Assembly: GCA_029780415.1 (NCBI GenBank)
Contig: JAKOYN010000042.1
Span: forward strand, 1-58,896
Reading direction: 5' to 3'
Length of the DNA: 58,896 bases
Origin: RXIX01 sp003989075
GTDB taxonomy: Bacteria; Pseudomonadota; Gammaproteobacteria; Competibacterales; Competibacteraceae
Shown here: one piece after another, positions 8,106 through 15,972 of the stretch
How positions within the stretch are numbered: the first letter of the stretch is position 1
How the letters are laid out: every line of letters begins with the position of its first letter
Notes under the pieces: generated by a model
The model's input: the letters and a program-made list of their open reading frames with translations, nothing else
Database searches by the model: none
Told to the model about the DNA's origin: nothing
Program-made: the position numbers and the translations under genes

Positions 8106-8237
8106 TGATGAAAATTTCTGATGAAAATTTCGGGGCAACTTTCGGGGCAGCTATTTTTTTTGTTCACCGCACCAATCAGTTCTAATTCAGTGAGTTGCAT
8201 AAACAGTTGGATAGCCTTCCGCCCACCAGTCTCTCAG

Positions 8238-8268
8238 GGCCCGGATTACATGATCCGGGCCTTTTTTG
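8238..8268 (+). terminator. Rho-independent terminator
   Basis: A perfect nine-base-pair stem GGCCCGGAT-TACATG-ATCCGGGCC followed by six T. It points rightward and faces the 3' end of the minus-strand HIT gene 37 bases away. It probably ends a transcript from the lost or degraded sequence to its left. No intact plus-strand gene precedes it. Confidence 0.75.
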
Positions 8269-8304
8269 TTGCCCGGAAAATCAGCGGGTCGGTGCGGGGT
8301 GCGC

Positions 8305-8685
8305 TCACCAATAGCGCGCCTGCTCGGGCAGGATCCAGCGCACGCCGCCGCGCGGGTCGGGTGAATCGCCGTGGTAGCGTGGCACCAGATGCACATGCAG
8401 GTGCATCACGGTCTGCCCGGCGGCCACGCCATCGTTGATGCCGATGTTAAAGCCGTCCGGTTGCAGTTCCGCCAGCAGCGCCGCGCGTACTTCATTCAGC
8501 AATAGGCCCAGTTCGACCCATTCGACGATGTTCAGATCAAACAGCGACACGACATGCCGGCGCGGCAGCAGCAGGGTATGTCCCGGCGAGATCGGGAAGC
8601 GGTCGCGAATCGCGCGCAGATGTTCACTGTGATGAACGATGTCCGCAGCCGGCAGTTTGCAGAATAAGCAGGGCGGGTTTGACAT
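8305..8685 (-). CDS. HIT-family nucleotide hydrolase/transferase
   Basis: A 126-residue cytoplasmic protein of the histidine triad superfamily, acting on nucleoside phosphoramidates or dinucleotides. The HIT motif HLHVHLVPR lies near residue 103. An N-terminal CLFCK cysteine pair, conserved in Hit-like proteins, is at residues 6-10. The segment FPISPGHTLLLPRRHV is also diagnostic. The start at 8685 (MSNPPCLFC) is preferred over an upstream ATG because family members begin there and GGAAGG lies upstream. The exact substrate cannot be told from sequence. It lies downstream of tonB on the same strand. Confidence 0.88.
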   Translation of the reverse strand: MSNPPCLFCKLPAADIVHHSEHLRAIRDRFPISPGHTLLLPRRHVVSLFDLNIVEWVELGLLLNEVRAALLAELQPDGFNIGINDGVAAGQTVMHLHVHLVPRYHGDSPDPRGGVRWILPEQARYW

Positions 8686-8740
8686 GGGCGCAGCCTTCCG
8701 CAGGGCGGTGAACATGCCCCAAGTGTATACGGCGCGTCGC

Positions 8741-9655
8741 TCAATCGTGCAGGCGGAATACGATTGGCACCTGCGCTACGGCCAGCCGTTCCGCGGCCGG
8801 CGGGCGAAAGCGCCAGCGGGCCACGGTGCGCCGCGCTTCCTCATCGAGCATTTCATGGCCGCTGCTGTGGGCGACGCTGACGGTTTCCACCTGGCCGGCG
8901 GGATTGACCGTCAGGCGCAGCAGCACCCGGCCTTCGTAGCCGCGTTCGCGCGCCAGTGGCGGATAACGCGGCGGCGGGTTGCCGGGCAGGGGTTGCAGCG
9001 CGGCTATGGGTACTGCTGCCGCACCGGCGCCGGCGATACCGGTGCCGCTTGTGCTGTTGCCTGCCGGGAGATTTGTGCCGCTGCCGCTACCTGTCCCGGT
9101 GCCTGCACTGCTGGACGATGCGGCAACGGGTGCGGACGCAGATGTGGCTGCCGCTGCTGTCGATAGCGAGCGCGGTTCCAGATTCGGACTGGGCGCGGGA
9201 TTTGCCTCGGGGGGTGGCACTGCGCGCCGGCTGGGCTTGGGCTGGACCGGTTTGGGTGCGGGCGGGATCGGCTTTGTCTGGGCGAGGCGCTCTGGTGGCG
9301 GTGGCTGGGGCGGACGGGCTTTCACCACGGGGCGCGGTTTGCTGGGCGGCGGTTTGCTGGCGGGTGTTGCCGGCGGTATCGGCCGGGATTCCGGTGCCTT
9401 GATCGCTTGCAGTGGCGCGGCCGGTGGAGATGGTGCGGCGGCTACCGTAGCAGCAGCCGTAGCAGCGGGTGCGGGCACAGACGGCGCGGGTTCTGGCGCC
9501 ATCAGGTTGATGCGGATCACGGTGGCCGGAGGTGATGCCGGTGGCCGCCAGTTCAGTGGCAGATGCGCCAGGCCCAGATGCGTGCACAGAGCCAGCAGCG
9601 CGGCACCCGCCAGCCGTTGCAGCTCGCCAGACCCGGATAGCGGCTCAGGCACCAT
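8741..9655 (-). CDS. tonB: Energy transducer TonB
   Basis: Transfers proton-motive energy from ExbBD to outer-membrane receptors. An N-terminal membrane anchor (about residues 12-32, LAGAALLALCTHLGL) is followed by a long Pro/Ala/Lys linker spanning the periplasm, and then a C-terminal TonB domain (PPRYPPLARERGYEGRVLL, ending ARWRFRPP and IVFRLHD). The start ATG at 9655 overlaps the end of the btuD-like gene by 11 bases, so translation is probably coupled. The neighbouring BtuB receptor suggests that this TonB serves vitamin B12 uptake. No exbB or exbD lies in the window. Confidence 0.88.
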   Translation of the reverse strand: MVPEPLSGSGELQRLAGAALLALCTHLGLAHLPLNWRPPASPPATVIRINLMAPEPAPSVPAPAATAAATVAAAPSPPAAPLQAIKAPESRPIPPATPASKPPPSKPRPVVKARPPQPPPPERLAQTKPIPPAPKPVQPKPSRRAVPPPEANPAPSPNLEPRSLSTAAAATSASAPVAASSSSAGTGTGSGSGTNLPAGNSTSGTGIAGAGAAAVPIAALQPLPGNPPPRYPPLARERGYEGRVLLRLTVNPAGQVETVSVAHSSGHEMLDEEARRTVARWRFRPPAAERLAVAQVPIVFRLHD

Positions 9656-10448
9656 CGGCGGCCTCCGTCGCACGGGCCAGCCGTCGCCAGGGCAGCACAT
9701 AATGCTGGCCTTCATGCGCGCCGCGCAGCGCTGTCACCCGGTAGGCTTCGGCCAGATGCGCGGTTGACAGCACCTGCTCGGCGGGACCACGCGCCAGCAG
9801 CCGGCCCTCATGCAGCAGCAGCAGCTCATCGCAGAAGCGCGCCGCCAGGCTCAGATCATGCAGCACCACGATCAGCGCCGCACCGCCATCGGCGTAATCG
9901 CGCAGCAATTCCATGACCCGCAACTGGTGATAGGGATCCAGCGCCGCCACCGGCTCATCGGCCAGTACCAGCGGCGCTTCCACCGCCAGCACCCGCGCCA
10001 GCATCACCCGCGCCCGTTCGCCACCGGACAGGGTGTCAAAGGGCCGCTCGGCGAGATCGACGAGATCGGCGCGCTGCAGCGCCTCGGTCACCGCCAGCCG
10101 GTCCGCGGCGACCGGTGCCCGCCACGGTGCCAGATGGGGCAACCGGCCCAGCTCGACCAGCCGGCGCACGGTCAAGGGCCAATGCGCCAGATGGCCCTGT
10201 GGCAGGTAGGCGAGGGTGCGGGCGCGCTCACGACCCGATAACGCATCCCGGGGGCGTCCGAGCAGACGCACCGTGCCCTGATGCGGGCGCAGCCCGGCCA
10301 GCGCCGCAAGCAAGGTGGTCTTGCCAGCGCCATTTGGCCCGATCAGCGCCAGCAGTTGCCCAGCGGCGACGTGCAGCGAGACGCCATCCACCACCATCCG
10401 CTCGTCCAGCGTGACGCGAATCCGGTCCGCTTCCAGCAGCAGGTTCAT
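9645..10448 (-). CDS. btuD: ABC transporter ATPase for cobalamin uptake
   Basis: A 267-residue ATPase of the FecCD/BtuCD importer class. Walker A is GPNGAGKTT (near residue 37), the signature is LSGGERARVMLARVLA, Walker B is LVLADEPVAALD, and the switch histidine is in VVLHDLSLAARFC. It would hydrolyse ATP to drive B12 entry through the BtuC-like permease. It lies downstream of btuC but is separated from it by 330 bases of IS605 debris, which may weaken co-transcription. It is coupled to tonB downstream. Assignment to cobalamin rests on the BtuB gene and riboswitch upstream. Confidence 0.85.
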   Translation of the reverse strand: MNLLLEADRIRVTLDERMVVDGVSLHVAAGQLLALIGPNGAGKTTLLAALAGLRPHQGTVRLLGRPRDALSGRERARTLAYLPQGHLAHWPLTVRRLVELGRLPHLAPWRAPVAADRLAVTEALQRADLVDLAERPFDTLSGGERARVMLARVLAVEAPLVLADEPVAALDPYHQLRVMELLRDYADGGAALIVVLHDLSLAARFCDELLLLHEGRLLARGPAEQVLSTAHLAEAYRVTALRGAHEGQHYVLPWRRLARATEAADGA

Positions 10449-10790
10449 CAGGATTTTCCGCAGGAAATCCTGGCATTCATGCCGGGGAGGGATAGCGGAC
10501 GGCGCGGCAGTTCCCTCCGCAGGGACTGTTTAGGCGTCGCTCTTTTCGACAAAATCAACGATGTCTCCTATTGAAGACCTACCGCCGGGCTGGCGGAATG
10601 TAAAGTCTGTGGAGAGGTGTCAGACCTGTGGGGGTATGCGATTGAGTGTGGAACACTCGTAAAATCCCCTTCGGGGGGAACTGCGAAAACCAAGCTCGAT
10701 ACTCCCATGGGCAACCTCAGCGAAACAGAAAACCCTGATTGTGAAGTCAGGAATCCCCATCGTTTACGGCGGGGAGGATGTCAAGACAGG
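10449..10790 (+). mobile_element. IS200/IS605 remnant with TnpB-like 3' end, between btuC and btuD
   Basis: The plus strand of 10590-10788 encodes a stop-free tail (ECKVCGEVSDLWGYAIECGT, later GNLSETENPDCEVRNPHRL, RRGG), typical of the extreme C-terminus of IS605 OrfB proteins. It ends in the hairpin CCCC-ATCGTTTACGG-CGGGG at about 10753-10773 and GTCAAGAC. The left part holds the hairpin GGATTTTCC-GCA-GGAAATCC and a GGGGAGGGATAGCG segment also seen at other IS605 ends here. All catalytic sequence is missing. The element breaks the spacing of the B12 operon. Confidence 0.55.
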
Positions 10791-11794
10791 CTCCGCCGTC
10801 CGCGCAGCAGCAGATGCAGGAAGAACGGTGCACCGAGCAGCGCGGTGACGACGCCCAGCATCAATTCCTGCCGGGTCGGCAGCAGGCGCACCAGCAGATC
10901 CGCCGCCAGCAGCAGCACTGCCCCGGTCAGCGCACTCGGCAGCAGCAGCCGTCCCGGTTGATAGCCCAGCCAGGGCCGCAGCAGATGCGGCGCAATCAGG
11001 CCGATGAAGCCAATCGCACCGGTCGCCGCCGTAGCTGCACCTACCGCCAGCGCCGTACCGCCGATCACTCGGGCGCGCAGGCCATTGAGACCGATGCCGA
11101 GGCTTTGCGCGGCCTCCTCGCCCAAAGTCAGCGCATCCAGACCGCGCCCCGTGCTCAGCAGCAGCAGGACGCCGCTGATGATGAACGGTGCCGCCAGGGT
11201 CACATCCTCCAGGCCACGGTCACGCAGCGAACCGAGCAGCCACAGCACCATCTCGCTCAGCGCCAGCGGATTGGGCGCCAGGTTCAGCGCCAGTGAGGTC
11301 AAGGCCACCGCCAGACTGGAAACCGCTACCCCGGCCAGAATCAGGCCCAGCGGACTCGGATCGCGCGTCGCCAGCAGGGCCAGGCTCAAGGTCGCCAGCA
11401 GCGCCCCGCTCAGCGCACACAGCGGCAGCGCCCAGGCCGATATCTGCGCCAGACCAAAGTACAGCGCCAGCACCGCACCCAGCCCGGCGCTGGCTGACAC
11501 ACCGAGAATGCCCGGCTCGGCCAAGGGATTGCGCAGCAGGCCCTGCAGCGCCGCACCGCTCAGGCCCAGCGCCGCGCCGACCAGCAACCCGAGCAGCACC
11601 CGGGGCAGACGGATATCGAACACGATCACCGCCAAGCGTTCATCACCGCCGAACAGCCCGCTCAGTACCTGCCACGGACTGAGCGGTAATGAGCCCAGCA
11701 GCAGACCGGCCAGCGCCAGCAGCAGCGTCAGCGCTGCCAGTCCGGTGATGATGCGCCGGTCCTGATCCCGATCCTGGGTTGCAATGTGACTCAT
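10781..11794 (-). CDS. btuC: Cobalamin ABC transporter permease (FecCD family)
   Basis: A 337-residue inner-membrane permease with about ten helices. Typical FecCD features are RLPRVLLGLLVGAALGLSG, AALQGLLRNPLAEPGILGVS and FIGLIAPHLLRPWLGYQP. It forms the channel of a BtuC2D2-type importer. The start ATG overlaps the btuF stop (ATGA). The C-terminus ends normally (GAPFFLHLLLRGRRSLS), but its TGA stop lies at the right end of the IS605 remnant, so the last codons and the stop were supplied or reshaped by the insertion. Confidence 0.9.
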   Translation of the reverse strand: MSHIATQDRDQDRRIITGLAALTLLLALAGLLLGSLPLSPWQVLSGLFGGDERLAVIVFDIRLPRVLLGLLVGAALGLSGAALQGLLRNPLAEPGILGVSASAGLGAVLALYFGLAQISAWALPLCALSGALLATLSLALLATRDPSPLGLILAGVAVSSLAVALTSLALNLAPNPLALSEMVLWLLGSLRDRGLEDVTLAAPFIISGVLLLLSTGRGLDALTLGEEAAQSLGIGLNGLRARVIGGTALAVGAATAATGAIGFIGLIAPHLLRPWLGYQPGRLLLPSALTGAVLLLAADLLVRLLPTRQELMLGVVTALLGAPFFLHLLLRGRRSLS

Positions 11795-12681
11795 GGTTTT
11801 CCGATGTCCGCTCCAGTCGGGAGAGGGTCGGGGTCCGCGGGCAGATGCGCGGCGATATAGGTCGCGGCTTCGGCCAGAAACCAGCCGCTGCAGCTCCAGT
11901 AGCGATCCGGCACGGCAATCACTGGGCGCTGCGCCAGCAGGCGGCGGAACACCGGATGCCGGGCGAAGGCCATGCGCCGGCTCTCACCGCCCTGATCGAA
12001 AAAGCCCAGCACCAGCAGATCCGGGCGGACATCGACCAGCCGCTCCAGATCCAGCCCGCCCCAGCCGCGCAGACCCAGCTCCGTGGCCTGATTACGCGTT
12101 CCGGCGGCCTGCAGCACGGTATCGATGAAGGTACCGCTGCCGGCGCTGGCGCCATCGGGCAGGAAATAGGCGGCCAGCGGTTCCGGCCCGTGCCGTTGGG
12201 CATTTTTCACCGCCAGCGCTGCCAGCCGCGCCTGCATCTCGGCGACGCGCAATTCACCCTGTTCCGGGCGACCCAGCGCAGCGGCGATGCTGCGCGTGGC
12301 GCTGGCGATGTCGTCCCAGGTGTTGGGCAGCGGGATCGACACCACCCGCACCCCAAGCCGGTCGAGGCGCGCGGCGGTCTGCAGCGGCATCCAGCGATCG
12401 GTCAGCACCACTTCGGCGCGCAGTGCGATCAGTTCCTCGCTGGAACCGCGATGTGCCGGATAAGCGGCGGCCTCGGCGGCGAACAGCGACTGGCGCGGAT
12501 CGCGGGCATCGGCGGACACGGCCACAATCTGGTCCGGTGCCGCCAGTCCCAGCAGGTACTGGTCGGCGCACAGGGTCAGCGACGCCGCCCGGGGCAGCGC
12601 TGCCGTCGCCAGGCCCGGCGTCAGGGCCAGGCTCAAGGTCGCCAGCAGCAGACCCGTCCAGTACCGGCATCGCGTTGCCAT
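11791..12681 (-). CDS. btuF: Periplasmic cobalamin-binding protein
   Basis: A 296-residue substrate-binding protein of the helical-backbone class used by BtuCD and FecCD importers. The signal peptide is at residues 1-27 (MATRCRYWTGLLLATLSLAL, TPGLATA). The conserved SLTLCADQYLLGL, SSEELIALRAEVVL and LERLVDVRPDLLVLGF segments mark the two lobes. The start at 12681 is preferred because it gives a proper signal peptide and lies 13 bases after the btuB stop. The stop overlaps btuC. It would deliver B12 from BtuB/TonB to BtuCD. Other corrinoid or iron-chelate ligands cannot be excluded from sequence. Confidence 0.87.
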   Translation of the reverse strand: MATRCRYWTGLLLATLSLALTPGLATAALPRAASLTLCADQYLLGLAAPDQIVAVSADARDPRQSLFAAEAAAYPAHRGSSEELIALRAEVVLTDRWMPLQTAARLDRLGVRVVSIPLPNTWDDIASATRSIAAALGRPEQGELRVAEMQARLAALAVKNAQRHGPEPLAAYFLPDGASAGSGTFIDTVLQAAGTRNQATELGLRGWGGLDLERLVDVRPDLLVLGFFDQGGESRRMAFARHPVFRRLLAQRPVIAVPDRYWSCSGWFLAEAATYIAAHLPADPDPLPTGADIGKP

Positions 12682-12694
12682 GCCGCGCCGCGTC

Positions 12695-14593
12695 CTAGAA
12701 CTGGTAGCGGGCGCCGACATACACCCCGCGCTCGGTGCCGGAGTAGCCGAGCACCTGCTCGTATTCCTCGTTGAACAGGTTGTCGACCCGCCCGTAGAGC
12801 TGCCACTGCTTGTCGACCTGATAGCGCGCCGCCAGATTGACCACGGTGTAGCTGGGCAGCGTTACCGGGTAGCTGATGAAAGTGATGGGATCGAAGGCCA
12901 GATCAGTGGACGAGCCGCTGTACTGCACCGCCAGATTGAAATTGGCGCGCTGCTCGAAGGCGCTGTAATTGAGGTTGAGGCTGGCCTGATTGCGCGGCCG
13001 GCGGATCAGTTCCTCACCCTGCGGATCCTCAGTGTCGGTGTAGGTGTAGGCGAGCGTCGCACTCAGATCCTCGCTGAGCGTGGCATTGGCGCTCAGTTCG
13101 ACGCCGCGACTGGTGCTTTCGCCGGGCAGGTTGATCACCGAGCGCCCGGCGCCGACGATGATGTTGTCGATCTGGTTATTGAACAGGGTCAGGTCGAAGC
13201 GCAGCCGGCGATCCAGCAGGTTCTGTTCCCAGCCGATATCGTAGCCGGTGCTTTCTTCCGGCTGCAGGTTGGGATTGCCCTGGAAATCGCCGGAAAAGCC
13301 GTACAGTTCGATCAGGGTCGGGTTCTTGACCGCAGTGCCGTAGCTGCCATGCAGGCGACCACCGATATCCGGCCAGCGGTAGGCAGCGGTCAGGCGATAG
13401 GTATTGGCATCGGCGAAGCGGTCGTTGAAATCGCGGCGGATGCCGGCGGTCAGGAACAGCTGTTCATCGAGACCGAGGCCATAGTTGAAGCCGACGCCGG
13501 TGTTGTGGATCGAGTTGCTGGCGAAATAGCTGTTGGTGGCTTCATCTTCCTTGTCCTTGATCAGGAAGGTGAAGGTGTGCGCGGCGCCGGCGCTGTTGAG
13601 AAAGTAGTTGCTCTGGTAGTCGATCTGATTGGATGAAGTGCTGCCGTCAAAGGTCTCCATCCCGAAGCTGTAGGTCTTGCCGTCCAGGTCATAGCGACCG
13701 ATGCCGAGCAGGTGTTGCCAGGCGCCATCGAGCAGGGTGTATTTGCCCTGCAGGCGCACCAGGTTCTGGCGATTGTCGGCGTATTCGTCGCTGTCGGTGA
13801 CCGGTCGCACGTCGCCACCGAAGAAGGCGTCGAAATCGTTGCGGCTGTCGGTATAGCGCTCGATCAGGTTCAGTTTCAGATCGTTGCTTGGCCGCAGGTT
13901 GCCCTTGAACTGCACGGTGCCGACCCGTGCGCCATCGTCCTCGCTGTTGCCGCGCCATGCGCTGCCCGAGGACCAGCCATCGGTATTCAGCCAGGTGCCG
14001 CTGAGCAGGGCATCGTAGTTGTCGCCACTGCTGCCAAGGCTGGCGCTGCCCTGCCAGGTGGCGAAGCTGCCGCCTTCGAGCTGGGCGCTGGCCTGCAGCG
14101 TGCGCTCGGCGCGCCGGGTGATGATGTTGATTACGCCACCGATGGCCGCGCTGCCCCAGAGCACGCTTTGCGGGCCGCGCAGCACTTCGATGCGCTCGAT
14201 TTCCAGGTTGAGCAGGCTGCTGAAATCAAACGCGCCGCCGTCGGGGTTGTTGACCTCGACGCCGTCGATCAGCACCAGAGTCTGGTTGGCCTGGGCGCCG
14301 CGCAGATAGACCTCGGTGATGCCGCCCGCGCCACCGCTGTGATTGACCGTGGCGCCGGGTACGTCGCGCAGGGCATCGGCGACCACGCGAATCTGCCGCT
14401 GCTGCAGTTCCTCAGCGCTGATCACGCTGATGGCGCTGCCGACCTGTTCGATCGGTGTGGGGACGCGGGTGGCGGTGACCACCAGTTCAGGCAGTTCGTC
14501 CTGGGCGAGCACAGCGGGCGCGGTCAGCGCTGCCAGCAGGGCGCTGGCCAGGGTCGGCAGGGTGCGGAGCAGGTGCGGGTGGTAGGTGTTCAT
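12695..14593 (-). CDS. btuB: TonB-dependent vitamin B12 outer-membrane receptor
   Basis: A 632-residue gated beta-barrel. The signal peptide ends around APAVLAQ. The TonB box is ELVVTATR. The plug domain spans about residues 40-150 (EVYLRGAQANQTLVLIDGVE, IERIEVLRGPQSVLWGS). The 22-strand barrel ends in the aromatic residue of YVGARYQF, required for outer-membrane assembly. Length and plug motifs match BtuB. A cobalamin riboswitch in the leader (14825-14997) makes the substrate assignment strong. It heads the btuB-btuF-btuC unit on the minus strand. Confidence 0.93.
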   Translation of the reverse strand: MNTYHPHLLRTLPTLASALLAALTAPAVLAQDELPELVVTATRVPTPIEQVGSAISVISAEELQQRQIRVVADALRDVPGATVNHSGGAGGITEVYLRGAQANQTLVLIDGVEVNNPDGGAFDFSSLLNLEIERIEVLRGPQSVLWGSAAIGGVINIITRRAERTLQASAQLEGGSFATWQGSASLGSSGDNYDALLSGTWLNTDGWSSGSAWRGNSEDDGARVGTVQFKGNLRPSNDLKLNLIERYTDSRNDFDAFFGGDVRPVTDSDEYADNRQNLVRLQGKYTLLDGAWQHLLGIGRYDLDGKTYSFGMETFDGSTSSNQIDYQSNYFLNSAGAAHTFTFLIKDKEDEATNSYFASNSIHNTGVGFNYGLGLDEQLFLTAGIRRDFNDRFADANTYRLTAAYRWPDIGGRLHGSYGTAVKNPTLIELYGFSGDFQGNPNLQPEESTGYDIGWEQNLLDRRLRFDLTLFNNQIDNIIVGAGRSVINLPGESTSRGVELSANATLSEDLSATLAYTYTDTEDPQGEELIRRPRNQASLNLNYSAFEQRANFNLAVQYSGSSTDLAFDPITFISYPVTLPSYTVVNLAARYQVDKQWQLYGRVDNLFNEEYEQVLGYSGTERGVYVGARYQF

Positions 14594-14824
14594 GTTGGCG
14601 AATGCGCGTCCTGATTCATGGAGAGAATGAACCGTTGCCGGTTCTTCGTCCGCTGGAAAACACGCGATCGCACCAGGGCGAGACCAGGAGTCTCAAAGGA
14701 CGTGGACGAGCCCGCACGCGGCGGGATCGCCGGGCCTGCCGCTGGCGAGCGCTCGGTTTCCCGCATCGCCAAACGGTGGACCGTCCCGCCGGAAATACCC
14801 GTCCGGCGGCTAGGCGATGACTGA

Positions 14825-14997
14825 GACGGCAGGTCTCCTGGCTGGCGGGTCATCACCGTGCGTTCAGCCTTCCCAGTTGCCCAGTGGCCTTGTTTGAACG
14901 CCGGCTCGCCGCTCACAGTTGCGGGATCAGCCGCGAATCCGCTCCGTTACGCCGGTGCGCTTCGCGTTCCCTTTTCATCCCCCGAAGGGGAACCGTC
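14825..14997 (-). ncRNA. Cobalamin (AdoCbl) riboswitch
   Basis: Upstream of btuB on the minus strand. Conserved blocks in order are GGGAACGCG, the core GCTGATCCCGCAACTGTGAG, GCCACTGGG with GGGAAGGC, and the B12 box in CCGCCAGCCAGGAGACCTGCC. The outer P1 stem pairs GACGG (14993-14997) with CCGTC (14825-14829). About 230 bases of leader follow, with a GC-rich hairpin (CCGCCGG...CCGGCGG) that may be the expression platform. High B12 should shut off the btu operon. Confidence 0.95.
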
Positions 14998-15008
14998 CTG
15001 CATATAGA

Positions 15009-15833
15009 TTAACGTTGTAGGGGAATTGCTGGCAAATCGGCGCCGGCCTGCTGGGCGCGCTCAGCAGCCTTGGCCTGTTCCCACAGCGCATCCATTTCCG
15101 CCAGCGTCGATTCAGCGGGCGTGCGGCCACGTTCGGCCAGCCCGTGTTCGACCTGACGGAAGCGGCGCTCGAACTTGGCGTTGGTGCCGCGCAGCGCTGC
15201 CTCGGGATCGATTTTCAGATGCCGGGCCAGATTGGCGACTGCGAACAGCACATCGCCGAGCTCATCGGCCAGCCGTTCCGGTGGTGCAGCGGCGGCGATC
15301 TCAGCGCGAATCTCGCCAAGTTCCTCCTCAATCTTGGCCAGCACCGGCGCCAGCGTGCCCCAATCGAAACCGACCCGCGCAGCTTTCCTTTGCAGCTTGA
15401 CCGCGCGACTCAGCGCCGGCAGCGCCAGCGGCACGCCGTCCAGCACGCCGGCCGGTACGCTGCTCTTCTCGCTGGCCTTGATCTGTTCCCAGGCGGCGGT
15501 CTGTGCTTCGGCGCTGGCGTAACAGGCATCGCTAAAGACGTGCGGATGGCGACGGGTCATCTTCTCGGTGATGGCGTCAGCGATGGCGGCGAAATCAAAG
15601 CGGCCTTCCTCGCCGGCGATCTGAGCGTAGAACACGATCTGGAACAGCAGGTCGCCGAGTTCTTCGCGCAGTTCGGCCCAGTCCTCGCGGGCGATGGCGT
15701 CGGCGACCTCGTAGGCTTCTTCCAGGGTGTGCGGCACCAGACTGGCATAGGTCTGCTGCCGGTCCCAGGGACAGCCGGTGTCCGGATCGCGCAGCCGCGC
15801 CATCACGGTCAGTAGGCGTTGCAGTTCCTGCAT
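15009..15833 (-). CDS. mazG: Nucleoside triphosphate pyrophosphohydrolase MazG
   Basis: Hydrolyses NTPs and dNTPs to monophosphate and pyrophosphate, cleaning up aberrant nucleotides and damping stringent-response signalling. The 274-residue protein has the usual two MazG repeats. The first has EEAYEVADAI, then EELGDLLFQIVFYAQ (the metal-binding EExxE/D pattern). The second has KIEEELGEIRAEI and LADELGDVLFAVANLARHL. GCPWDRQQTYASLVPHTLEE near the N-terminus is diagnostic. The length is normal. It is transcribed toward btuB's leader and is not obviously in that operon. Confidence 0.93.
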   Translation of the reverse strand: MQELQRLLTVMARLRDPDTGCPWDRQQTYASLVPHTLEEAYEVADAIAREDWAELREELGDLLFQIVFYAQIAGEEGRFDFAAIADAITEKMTRRHPHVFSDACYASAEAQTAAWEQIKASEKSSVPAGVLDGVPLALPALSRAVKLQRKAARVGFDWGTLAPVLAKIEEELGEIRAEIAAAAPPERLADELGDVLFAVANLARHLKIDPEAALRGTNAKFERRFRQVEHGLAERGRTPAESTLAEMDALWEQAKAAERAQQAGADLPAIPLQR

Positions 15834-15972
15834 GCGTTCAGCTCCTCATTGTGGCGTCGCTGGCGAATCCGCGCGCGCTGCGGTGGCAGTTTGCATCATG
15901 GCCGACCGGTACGGCGCCAGGCTCAGCACCAGAACCAGAACCAGGGCGCAGTCGGTCGCAAAGGCCGGGGCA

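Noticed and set aside
7751..8200. Open frame of 149 codons on the minus strand
   Set aside because: It runs through both end hairpins of the IS605-type remnant and has no coherent protein features beyond a possible TnpB tail.
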